A DNA stretch of 10,425 nt from Sphingobacteriaceae bacterium (GTDB taxonomy: Bacteria > Bacteroidota > Bacteroidia > Sphingobacteriales > Sphingobacteriaceae), in NCBI GenBank assembly GCA_025450155.1, contig JANWIB010000057.1, forward strand, positions 1 through 10,425, in the 5' to 3' direction. The notes beneath the pieces were generated by a model that searched no databases, was not told where the DNA came from, and saw nothing but the letters and a program-made list of their open reading frames with translations. Both the position numbers and the translations under genes were made by a program. The stretch's first letter is position 1, and each line of letters opens with the position of its first letter. Shown piece by piece: positions 1-6,672 of the stretch.

Positions 1-759
1 AAAATAAATTTGTCCAATATTGAGCAGAAAACCTGGATGAATGCGGCCATATATTTGTTGATAGACTTTAGCTGAAGACAGATAGTAAGATAACGCTTTA
101 TCGAGATCTTCCATTTCGTTATATAGACTTCCAATATTACGTATAGAAGAGAAAATTTTACTTTTATTACCAGATGATTCTGCAAAAGCGAGTGCTTTTA
201 AATTATATTCCAGAACTTTAGAATAGTTGGCCTGTCTATAATAAATTTCTCCAATCTCACTTAGGACTCCACTTTCTACTGACTTATCTTTTAACGGTTT
301 GGAGAGTTTCAGTGCAAGAAAACTATGATTAAAGGCTTCTGAGTAATTAGAATTTAATCTATAATAGAAAGATAGATTTTTATGGGCAATGATTTGTCCT
401 GCAAGGTAGTTGCTTTTTTTAGACCAGATCAAGGCCTTTTTCGCATAATTAAATGCCTTTTCTAATTCATTAAGTCGGATTAAAGAATAACTTTTATTAA
501 GCATACTTAATATGCCTCCTCGCCCGTAATGAAGTTTGTTTGCTAGATTATTGGCTTGTGAAATATAGCTTAGGGCTTTTTTAGGATTATCTTCAGCATA
601 TAATTGGCTCACCTCATTTAGGTCATCTACTTTCGCGATCCCCTCTACCTGGTTCAGGCGATTAAGTAAGCTGTCTATTTGACTCTTGAAGCGTTTTTGA
701 CCGCTAACAGCCAATGTGAAGGCGCTCAACAGGATGGGCATTAGAAAAAATTTCATCAT
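1..759 (-). CDS. Secreted tetratricopeptide-repeat protein, 5'-partial fragment of a larger gene (C-terminus outside window)
   Basis: An open frame of 253 codons on the minus strand runs without a stop from ATG at 759 (a second ATG follows at once at 756) to the left edge. The N-terminus (MMKFFLMPILLSAFTLAVSGQ) reads as a Sec signal peptide. After it come about five helix-pair repeats of TPR type with the usual small/aromatic pattern, for example NELEKAFNYAKKAL, NYSEAFNHSFLAL, NYSKVLEYNLKAL and DLDKALSYYLSSAK, each followed by the start of a new helix such as IGEIYY or IGSLYNEM. In Bacteroidota, secreted TPR arrays like this often form the periplasmic sensor part of a membrane-anchored histidine kinase or of a protein ending in a DNA-binding domain. 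That is inference here, because the membrane segment and output domain would lie beyond position 1. The gene is divergent from the small lipoprotein ORF, 68 nt away. No Shine-Dalgarno sequence precedes the start. Confidence 0.85.
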   Translation of the reverse strand, partial: MMKFFLMPILLSAFTLAVSGQKRFKSQIDSLLNRLNQVEGIAKVDDLNEVSQLYAEDNPKKALSYISQANNLANKLHYGRGGILSMLNKSYSLIRLNELEKAFNYAKKALIWSKKSNYLAGQIIAHKNLSFYYRLNSNYSEAFNHSFLALKLSKPLKDKSVESGVLSEIGEIYYRQANYSKVLEYNLKALAFAESSGNKSKIFSSIRNIGSLYNEMEDLDKALSYYLSSAKVYQQIYGRIHPGFLLNIGQIYF

Positions 760-827
760 AACGGTTTACAGAAGAGCGAGCACAAGATAAGACTTTTCGC
801 TATTAACCATATAAACCTTTAAATCAT

Positions 828-920
828 ATGAAAACTACAATCAAAGCCCTTATTGTCATTTTGGGCAGTGTATTATTAATGGCAACCGCCTGTAAAAAAA
901 TAAGATGTACGGCCGACTAA
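828..920 (+). CDS. Tiny putative lipoprotein (30 aa), possibly truncated
   Basis: A short ORF encodes 30 residues beginning MKTTIKALIVILGSVLL and continuing MATACKKIRCTAD to a TAA. It has a lysine-containing N-region, a hydrophobic core and a lipobox-like ATA|C (Cys22), as in lipoproteins exported by Sec and processed by signal peptidase II. Only eight residues would follow the lipidated Cys, which is very short even beside entericidin-like lipoproteins. If the TAA is read through, the same frame continues for 17 more residues (PQKAYVASLRPGEIFGE) to a TAG at 972-974, so the ORF may be the start of a formerly longer gene of about 48 residues. A strong intrinsic terminator follows at 990-1017, which supports a real transcript on this strand. 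I do not recognise a family. It could also be a chance ORF. Confidence 0.5.
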   Translation: MKTTIKALIVILGSVLLMATACKKIRCTAD

Positions 921-989
921 CCTCAAAAAGCCTACGTAGCATCCCTCAGACCCGGAGAGATATTTGGAGAGTAGCATTTAAACTATTAT

Positions 990-1017
990 GGGAATGAGGT
1001 AATTCTCATTCCCTTTT
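990..1017 (+). terminator. Intrinsic terminator downstream of the small lipoprotein ORF
   Basis: A perfect 9-bp stem (GGGAATGAG at 990-998 paired with CTCATTCCC at 1005-1013) closes a 6-nt loop (GTAATT). It is followed directly by TTTT and then a further T-rich stretch (CGTTTT). Orientation and T-tract fit termination of plus-strand transcription from the 828-920 ORF. The descending arm contains the TGA stop codon (1006-1008) of the convergent minus-strand gene, so the hairpin overlaps that gene's 3' end. On the minus strand the hairpin is followed by ATAATAG rather than a T-run, so it is a weaker terminator in that direction. Confidence 0.8.
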
Positions 1018-2166
1018 CGTTTTAGAAAATGTATAACCTACTACCCCCGAACAATAATCAGCTACGCCCAGGTGGGCTTTCAACCCAACCCCAATAGTAA
1101 CGTTTTTGAAACAGTTATAGCGCAGGGCAATATTTTGGTAAAAAGAAGTCCGCTCATCATTTTCCTTATTTCGCTTGGCGTAAATACCCAAGCTCCAACG
1201 GGTAAAAAACTTTTCGCTAAATACCCAGTCAAACGTTGGGGCTATGGCGATGCTCATGCTTTTGCTAAAATTAGAGCCCGTTGATGATACGAGCCCGGAA
1301 CCGCTGGATGAATAAAACAGTTCTGCAGCAAGTCCCCAACGGGTTTTGTACCTGTTTTGATATAAATAAGCTATTCCTAATGATCCCTTGGTGTACTTTT
1401 TACCGCCAATTTCGAATTGTTTTGTTCCCCAAGCCGAATAAATATCTAAGAGCGTTTTCCGTTGATATGGGGGAATGCCCTTTTTATTCCTCTCCCGGGA
1501 GGCTCCTTTTCCATTATATATTACAGACACTTCAACGGGGGTCAGGTTGATACCTAAATTTGGTTTTTGAGATGATCCGTTAGAAAAATGCTTTAAAGAA
1601 GTTCCTATCCCTACAGAATAGTTGCGGTTAATCGCATAGTTTGCTCTAAAACCCAGGCTAACATATTTATTAAGCCACGAACCGATAAGAATATTTTCCG
1701 GGTTTCGTTTGTTATTAAACGGTTTAAAATTACCCGCAAGGCCCACGTCAAGCTCAAAATCCAAGTCTAATCTTTTTCCCCTGGTTACAGGATATTCGAA
1801 AAACCCAAATACGCCAACAGGATTTCCTATAAGATCACTACTAAAGGTAGAAGCCAATATACCAATACCATATATGGGCATATTATACAACTTACTGTAG
1901 GTCTTGTCTTTAAACTGCCTGCCTGCCTTAATTCTAAAGCCTTTGTAATCCAATTGCTTTAATATATTCTGTTTTTCTGCCTTCGCGGCAGGCAATATTC
2001 CTCCTTGTTCATACTGCAGGCTTATGTAATTTACCAACGCGGCTTTTTTTAACAGGGTACTGTCCGGGTCAACTTCCGATGCCTTATTGCTTGCAAATAA
2101 AGGGGTTAAGAATAATGTGATTAGCAGGGCCAAGCCTGCTTTTAGGTAATAGATGTATAGCTGCAC
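1006..2166 (-). CDS. PagL-like acyloxyacyl hydrolase / lipid A deacylase family outer-membrane protein
   Basis: The 386-residue product starts with a signal peptide (hydrophobic segment about residues 9-24, likely cut after LFA at 25). The rest shows alternating polar and apolar, aromatic-rich strands typical of a small outer-membrane beta-barrel, ending in a strand with YTF near the C-terminus. The key motif is HFSNG (193-197) followed by PN at 202-203. This matches the His-x-Ser-Asn active-site motif of PagL, which removes the 3-O-linked acyl chain from lipid A. PagL also needs a Glu 14 residues after the His; here position 207 is Asn and the nearest Glu is 212. The protein is about twice the length of classical PagL, with a second barrel-like half after about residue 240. 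The start is GTG at 2166; no better in-frame start keeps the signal peptide. The preceding gene on this strand ends 107 nt upstream. Family assignment is fairly sure, activity is not. Confidence 0.8.
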   Translation of the reverse strand: MQLYIYYLKAGLALLITLFLTPLFASNKASEVDPDSTLLKKAALVNYISLQYEQGGILPAAKAEKQNILKQLDYKGFRIKAGRQFKDKTYSKLYNMPIYGIGILASTFSSDLIGNPVGVFGFFEYPVTRGKRLDLDFELDVGLAGNFKPFNNKRNPENILIGSWLNKYVSLGFRANYAINRNYSVGIGTSLKHFSNGSSQKPNLGINLTPVEVSVIYNGKGASRERNKKGIPPYQRKTLLDIYSAWGTKQFEIGGKKYTKGSLGIAYLYQNRYKTRWGLAAELFYSSSGSGLVSSTGSNFSKSMSIAIAPTFDWVFSEKFFTRWSLGIYAKRNKENDERTSFYQNIALRYNCFKNVTIGVGLKAHLGVADYCSGVVGYTFSKTKRE

Positions 2167-2178
2167 AATAAAAATTAA

Positions 2179-2198
2179 CCTTATTTAATCAAATAAGG
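2179..2198 (-). repeat. Perfect AT-rich inverted repeat just upstream of the PagL-like gene
   Basis: CCTTATTT and AAATAAGG form an 8-bp perfect stem with a 4-nt loop. On the minus strand the stem is followed by TTAATTTTTATT and then the GTG start codon 12 nt away. The structure could be a weak intrinsic terminator for the PRC-barrel gene upstream, a hairpin in the 5' leader of the PagL-like gene, or an operator. The low GC content of the stem argues against a strong terminator. The sequence alone does not decide between these. Confidence 0.45.
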
Positions 2199-2273
2199 CA
2201 ATACGGAATACAAGGTACGAACGTTACCAAACTTTTATATTTTTTTAATTTAAGAATCGCAAGGTGGTATAAA

Positions 2274-2876
2274 TCAAGAAAGGTCGTGTTCGCCTATTAA
2301 ACCCTGATGGCCTTCGTCTTTGCGGGGCTTGTGGTCTACATCGGTTTGTTTAATAGGTGTATCAGCCTTCTTACCTGTATCGGGATGCTCTTTGGAAAAG
2401 TTCGTATCTTTAAAATGCGGGTGGTCGTAAAATTTCGATCTTTGGCTAATATCAGCGCTTTCGCCCTGCAAAACACCTAAAACCCCTGAGCCCAAGCCGG
2501 CAAGGGTTCTCCTAACGGCCTGTTCGTCATCGTATATTAAACGCCCATGCTTATAGCCGGGTAATTCGGTTAGATGAATGGCGGTAATTTCAGGCAAAAC
2601 GACACCACTGTCGGCCTCATGAAGCTCAGCCAAACCAATGGGTATCAAAACTTTACGATTTTCGAGGTGAAGCCTGTTCCCTTTTAAATCTAAAACGATA
2701 TACCGAACTTTCTCTGATTCCTTATCGAACAGGAGTTCATCCACCTTGCCGCATATCCGGCCCTGGATGTCTTTTACTTCCCATCCCCGTATATCGCGGT
2801 TTCCCTTAACTAGTTCATATCCACTGCCATGCAATTCTACCAGCCAGTCGGTTTGGTTCACATTTTCTTTATTCAT
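2274..2876 (-). CDS. PRC-barrel domain protein
   Basis: The product is 200 residues from ATG at 2876. A GTG six bases further upstream (2882) is in frame, but it lies within an AAGGTGA stretch that looks like the ribosome binding site for the ATG, so I chose the ATG. Residues about 18-85 (from GYELVKGNRDIRGWEV through KVDELLFD, VRYIVLDL and VLIPIGLAEL) match the PRC-barrel fold, known from the H subunit of photosynthetic reaction centres and from RimM. Members in non-phototrophs are small cytoplasmic or membrane-associated proteins of poorly known role, often near stress genes. The LPGYKHGRLIYDDE segment after the barrel also recurs in Bacteroidota PRC proteins as I recall them. The tail from about residue 130 is rich in Asp, His, Lys and Gly and probably disordered. 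There is no signal peptide. The gene lies 32-38 nt after the small membrane protein gene on the same strand, so the two are probably one transcript. Confidence 0.8.
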   Translation of the reverse strand: MNKENVNQTDWLVELHGSGYELVKGNRDIRGWEVKDIQGRICGKVDELLFDKESEKVRYIVLDLKGNRLHLENRKVLIPIGLAELHEADSGVVLPEITAIHLTELPGYKHGRLIYDDEQAVRRTLAGLGSGVLGVLQGESADISQRSKFYDHPHFKDTNFSKEHPDTGKKADTPIKQTDVDHKPRKDEGHQGLIGEHDLS

Positions 2877-2914
2877 TTTCACCTTTTTTTATACAATTAA
2901 TACTTCCATGCTAA

Positions 2915-3103
2915 TTAAGCGTACATCAAATCGTTCCCGGCTTTTAATATTTTGTAAACAGAATTAACATTAAACGCGTTATTGATTACTATTATATTAT
3001 TACGTAGAATATAAATGTATACGAAGGCAGCAATCATGAGGATGACTATTATCCACAACCACCAGAGTTTATTTTTTTTCCGTTGTACATGCAGCTCGGC
3101 CAT
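2915..3103 (-). CDS. Small single-pass membrane protein (62 aa), hypothetical
   Basis: ATG at 3103 gives MAELHVQRKKNKLWWLWI followed by a hydrophobic stretch to about residue 31 (VILMIAAFVYIYIL), then a 30-residue polar tail. The pattern is a short basic cytoplasmic N-terminus, a Trp-rich membrane entry and one transmembrane helix. A longer frame begins at 3139, but the MAEL start agrees with short proteins with a MAEL...KK...WW beginning that I recall from Sphingobacteriaceae, so I prefer it. Function is unknown. Its stop is about 32 nt from the PRC-barrel gene on the same strand, which suggests co-transcription and perhaps a shared stress-related or membrane role; that is inference. No Shine-Dalgarno sequence is visible. 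Confidence 0.65.
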   Translation of the reverse strand: MAELHVQRKKNKLWWLWIIVILMIAAFVYIYILRNNIIVINNAFNVNSVYKILKAGNDLMYA

Positions 3104-3262
3104 AATATTATTTTTTAATGTATAGGCGGCTTTTGTCAATCCAATTATTCAGGTAAAATGAATCAATAATATTGCCATCTCAGTCTTCTTTTAAAAAAAG
3201 AGGATAAAATGTAAATAGGTGAGAACCTAAAACCCTATTATTTTTCTCAGTATAATGAAGTG

Positions 3263-3292
3263 TTTGACAGTACAAAAAAAATAGCATATTTG
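3263..3292 (+). promoter_or_regulatory. Candidate Bacteroidota-type promoter for the M61 peptidase gene
   Basis: TTTG at 3263-3266 (-33 type) is followed after 18 nt by CATATTTG at 3285-3292, which matches the TAnnTTTG -7 consensus at all but its first base. Transcription would begin near 3297-3300, about 80 nt before the chosen start codon at 3378. The rest of the 3140-3262 interval shows only weak, AT-rich inverted repeats and no ORF. Confidence 0.5.
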
Positions 3293-3377
3293 AAAATCCA
3301 TAAAAAATTCTCAGATGAAACTACCATGTTTAAAAGCACATGCTAATTTCATTGCCATTAAAAACCAAATTATTCGA

Positions 3378-5720
3378 ATGAAAAAATTAATCTTATTCGT
3401 TTTTGTCAGCTTAAGTTCTGGCATGGCGCTTTTTGCTCAAAAGTCTTACCAGTACCTGGTTAATTTAAATGATACCAAGAATGACAAATTGAGTGTCACC
3501 CTGATTACGCCAAAAATTGAGAAAAGTACAGGCATCTTCGCTTTTCCTAAAATTATACCAGGCACTTACAGTATCAGCGATTATGGCAATTTTATTACCA
3601 ATATAAAAGCTATGGACGCTAAAGGAGGGGCTCTTAAAATAAACCAACTCAATGAAAATCAGTGGAAAATAGCCACCCCCGAAAAACTTTATAAAATAAC
3701 CTATGAGGTAGAGGATATTTTTGACACGGAGAAAAAGCATCAAATCTACCCTATGGCAGCTACCAATATCGAAAAAAATAATATTGTCGTCCACACACCC
3801 GGAATTTTCGGTTATATAGATGGCGCATCAAAACTTCCTTTTGAAGTTACTTTTGAAAAACCCGCCAACTTTTATGGTTCCACGAGTTTAAAACCTGTTT
3901 CTACTACTCAAACAAAAGATGTATTTAAACTGGCTAATGTGGATGAGTTATATGATTCTCCTATTATGTATGGTATCCCAGACACTACTTCTGTAAAAGT
4001 AGGGAATTGCCAGGTACTGGTATCAGTATATTCGCCCAATAAGGCGTTTCAGTCTAAAGATATTGCCAGTTGGCTTTCAAAATTATTAGATGCATCAAAG
4101 AGTTATCTGGGGGGAAAACTTCCTGCCGATCGTTATGCTTTTTTATTTTATTTTAGAGACCTAAAAGACAAACATGCTTTTCCTCCAGGAGTAGGTGGCG
4201 CTCTAGAACATACTACTTCTTCGTTCTATTACCTGCCGGAATTGCCAGCAGCCCAATTAAAAAATACCATTGTTGATATTTCTTCTCACGAATTTTTTCA
4301 CATCATTACCCCATTAACTATTGCTTCAAAAGAAGTGAAAGAGTTTAATTTCAATAAAGCGATACTTTCAAAGCATCTATGGCTTTATGAAGGAACTACT
4401 GAATACACTGCCCATCATGTACAGGTAAAATATGGGCTGAATACAGTACAGGAATTTCTGAATAAGTTATCCGATAAAATTACCACCTCCCGAACTGAAT
4501 TTAACGATACACTTGCGTTCACTACAATGAGTAAGATGGCGGCTACCACTTACGAAAAAGAGTATAACAATGTATATCAAAAGGGAGCGTTGATCTCTGC
4601 CTGTTTAGATATTTACCTGCTTCATTTATCGGATGGCAAATACGGTTTGAAAGACTTGACCCACGACCTTGGCGTTCGTTTTGGAAAGAAAAGATATTTT
4701 AATGATGATGAACTGTTTGATGAAATAGCTGACCTCACTTACCCGGAAGTGAAAGATTTTCTGGTTAAATATGTCGCCGGATCAGCTCCTATTCCCTATG
4801 ATTATTATTTCGGTTTGGCGGGCGTAAAATTCACTCCTTATGCCGAACACAAGGTTATTTCATTGGGAGGTATAAATATCGTTCTAAACAAAAACAATCA
4901 GTTTGCTGTGGGGGCGCAATCGCAAATGAATGAGTTCGGCAAAAAGTTAGGGTATAAAATAGGTGATGAAATCTATGCGTTTAATGGAGTTGCGATTACT
5001 CCTACTACCATGAATACGATTATTGACAGCATAAAACAGCATAGTAAAGAGGGCGACCCGCTTACTGTACAAATAGGTCGAAAAAATGCCAATGGCCAGT
5101 TGGAGAAACTTACCCTAAGCAGCCCCTTGCTTAAAGTGCCTGTTATTGATAAAAATAAACTGGAATTGATGCCTAAACCAAGCGAAAAAGCCTTATTAGT
5201 ACAAAAAGCATGGTTAACTACCTCCTCTTCTGATGTAAGTACTATAGAAACCCCACAGGCAAAAGCTGAAGACGTAGCCAGCATTGATGCCATTGTAAAG
5301 GCTTTATATCATGTCATATCCGGACCGGCCGGGGAACGGGATTGGAAGAGGTTTAACAGTTTATTTTTACCCGAAGGAACAATGGGTATAGCGGCGAAAA
5401 ATACTGACGGATCAATAAAATTTAAATCCTTCACTCCCGAAACTTACCAAAAGAATAATTCGCCTCTCTTTACCCGGTTAGGGTTTTATGAAGAGGAAAT
5501 AGGACGTACGCTTTCTGACTATGGAACTATTGCACAAGTTCAATCCGCCTATCAATACCGTTTTGAGAAAGATGCCCCGGTAAAAGAACGGGGAGTGAAC
5601 CTAATTACCTTAGTTAAATCGCAAGGAAGATGGTGGATCGCCAACATAGTATGGCAGGGTGAAACCAAAGATAATCCTTTACCTTCATCCCTACTCAAAA
5701 AAATAATGTCCACTCCTTAA
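3378..5720 (+). CDS. Exported M61-family metallopeptidase with PDZ and C-terminal NTF2-like domains
   Basis: The 780-residue product starts at ATG 3378, which gives a clean signal peptide (MKKLILFVFVSLSSGMALFA|Q). An in-frame ATG at 3315 would add 21 residues ahead of it and is less likely. After an N-terminal beta-rich domain (about 25-210) comes the gluzincin catalytic core. HEFFH at 304-308 supplies two zinc-binding histidines and the catalytic Glu305, and WLYEGTTEY (335-343) supplies the third zinc ligand, Glu338. This matches family M61 (glycyl aminopeptidase type), as does the YQKGALISACLDIYL region further on. A PDZ-like domain follows at about 495-582 (KLGYKIGDEIYAFNGV). The C-terminal region at about 633-765 (from DVASIDAIVKALY to GRWWIANIVW) looks like an NTF2/SnoaL-like cone domain, which is not part of the classical M61 layout. 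The likely site is periplasm or cell surface, with a role in peptide trimming; substrate unknown. The gene stands alone, and the next operon has its own promoter. Confidence 0.9.
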   Translation: MKKLILFVFVSLSSGMALFAQKSYQYLVNLNDTKNDKLSVTLITPKIEKSTGIFAFPKIIPGTYSISDYGNFITNIKAMDAKGGALKINQLNENQWKIATPEKLYKITYEVEDIFDTEKKHQIYPMAATNIEKNNIVVHTPGIFGYIDGASKLPFEVTFEKPANFYGSTSLKPVSTTQTKDVFKLANVDELYDSPIMYGIPDTTSVKVGNCQVLVSVYSPNKAFQSKDIASWLSKLLDASKSYLGGKLPADRYAFLFYFRDLKDKHAFPPGVGGALEHTTSSFYYLPELPAAQLKNTIVDISSHEFFHIITPLTIASKEVKEFNFNKAILSKHLWLYEGTTEYTAHHVQVKYGLNTVQEFLNKLSDKITTSRTEFNDTLAFTTMSKMAATTYEKEYNNVYQKGALISACLDIYLLHLSDGKYGLKDLTHDLGVRFGKKRYFNDDELFDEIADLTYPEVKDFLVKYVAGSAPIPYDYYFGLAGVKFTPYAEHKVISLGGINIVLNKNNQFAVGAQSQMNEFGKKLGYKIGDEIYAFNGVAITPTTMNTIIDSIKQHSKEGDPLTVQIGRKNANGQLEKLTLSSPLLKVPVIDKNKLELMPKPSEKALLVQKAWLTTSSSDVSTIETPQAKAEDVASIDAIVKALYHVISGPAGERDWKRFNSLFLPEGTMGIAAKNTDGSIKFKSFTPETYQKNNSPLFTRLGFYEEEIGRTLSDYGTIAQVQSAYQYRFEKDAPVKERGVNLITLVKSQGRWWIANIVWQGETKDNPLPSSLLKKIMSTP

Positions 5721-5749
5721 AAACGGGTGTGTCATAATTTAATATAACA

Positions 5750-5780
5750 TTGACGATTACAACGAATTAACCTATCTTTG
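5750..5780 (+). promoter_or_regulatory. Bacteroidota-type promoter of the bamD-rpoZ-coaBC-DUF4835-recN operon
   Basis: TTG at 5750-5752 and TATCTTTG at 5773-5780 are separated by 20 nt. The second element is a perfect match to the TAnnTTTG -7 consensus used by the primary sigma factor of Bacteroidota, and the spacing is within the normal range. The bamD start codon begins at 5785, only 4 nt after the -7 element, so the predicted transcription start falls at or within a few bases of the ATG. This implies a leaderless or nearly leaderless mRNA. Confidence 0.75.
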
Positions 5781-5784
5781 CAGG

Positions 5785-6672
5785 ATGTTTAAAAACAAGC
5801 GTTTAATAGCATACAGCTTTTTCATACTTTTACTAGTTGCTGCCGGCTGCAAAAGCCAATTTGAAAAAATAAGCGCCAGTAACGATACCGGTAAAAAATA
5901 CCAGGAAGGTATCCGGTTATATAATGAAAAAAACTACGCCAAAGCCCTCATACTATTCGATAATTTAATTCAACGATACAGAGGGCGTGCCGAAGCTGAG
6001 GATCTGGCCTACTATTTCGCCTATACAAATTACCATTTACAAGATTATACTACGGCACGATATCAGTTTAAGCTGTTTGCCGATTCTTATCCAAGCAGCC
6101 CAAAAGCTGAAGAATGCAGATACATGTCGGCCTATTGCTATTACCTGGAATCTCCTAAATTTTCATTAGACCAAGAGAATACCAGAAAAGCGATAGAAGC
6201 ATTGCAGCTTTTCATTAATTTATATCCTAAAAGTGCACGAGTTGCTGAAGCCAGCAAGTTGATTGATAATTTGAGAGATAAATTAGAGCTGAAATCGTAT
6301 GCGAATGCCAAACTCTATCTAAATATTGGCGATTATAAATCTGCTGTTATTGCTTTTAGAAATACTTTAAGAGATTATCCGGATACAAAGTATGCTGAAG
6401 AAATGGAATTTCTAAGCTTAGAAGCTCAAAATTTATATGCCGATAATAGTATAGAAACCAAACAGGAAGAGCGTTTTGCCGAATTAGTTTCTATGTGTAA
6501 CGAGTTTATTGAAAAATATCCTACCAGTAAACACATTAAAGATACGCAGAACCGAAAAAAGCAAGCCGAAAAAGATATAGTAAATATTAAACGCATTTTA
6601 TTAGCATCCGAAAAACCTAATAAAGAAGCACAGGACAAACAAGAAAATAAAACCAGTAAAGATGAGCAATAA
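5785..6672 (+). CDS. bamD: Outer membrane protein assembly factor BamD
   Basis: The 295-residue lipoprotein has a signal peptide ending in LLVAAGC, with Cys22 as the lipidation site. The mature part consists of TPR-type helical pairs: GIRLYNEKNYAKALILFDNL, YFAYTNYHLQDYTTARYQF with DSYPSSPKAEE, then KAIEALQLFINLYPKSARV and NIGDYKSAVIAFRNTL with YPDTKYAEE. The order and the [YL]P.S..AEE turns fit BamD (YfiO), the periplasmic lipoprotein that works with BamA to fold and insert beta-barrel proteins in the outer membrane. It is about 50 residues longer than the E. coli protein, mainly through a charged Lys/Glu/Gln-rich C-terminal tail. It is the first gene of the operon and has no room for a Shine-Dalgarno sequence after the promoter. 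Its last 11 nt overlap rpoZ. Confidence 0.92.
   Translation: MFKNKRLIAYSFFILLLVAAGCKSQFEKISASNDTGKKYQEGIRLYNEKNYAKALILFDNLIQRYRGRAEAEDLAYYFAYTNYHLQDYTTARYQFKLFADSYPSSPKAEECRYMSAYCYYLESPKFSLDQENTRKAIEALQLFINLYPKSARVAEASKLIDNLRDKLELKSYANAKLYLNIGDYKSAVIAFRNTLRDYPDTKYAEEMEFLSLEAQNLYADNSIETKQEERFAELVSMCNEFIEKYPTSKHIKDTQNRKKQAEKDIVNIKRILLASEKPNKEAQDKQENKTSKDEQ

Noticed and set aside
905..997. A 30-codon ORF overlapping the tiny lipoprotein in another frame (MYGRLTSKSL...), reachable by a one-base insertion in the A7 run after the lipobox Cys.
   Set aside because: It needs a frameshift, is basic and Arg-rich without a recognisable pattern, and ends inside the terminator stem. The in-frame continuation past TAA looks more protein-like.
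1072..1900. Three plus-strand ORFs opposite the PagL-like gene.
   Set aside because: They are antisense shadows of a gene with a signal peptide and an active-site motif, and none shows a domain or plausible start context.
2228..2262. Possible minus-strand promoter for the PagL-like gene (TTG, 24 nt, AAAGTTTG).
   Set aside because: The -7 element lacks the leading T and the spacer is at the long limit, so the match is not better than chance in AT-rich DNA.
3140..3262. Weak inverted repeats (for example AATAGG...CCTATT and TAGGT-GAGA-ACCTA) between the divergent small membrane protein and M61 genes.
   Set aside because: Stems are 5-6 bp, AT-rich and not followed by a clean T-run. No RNA gene or ORF is evident.
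3315..3377. Upstream ATG that would extend the M61 peptidase by 21 residues.
   Set aside because: It would bury the signal peptide behind a non-hydrophobic leader; the start at 3378 gives a textbook signal sequence.
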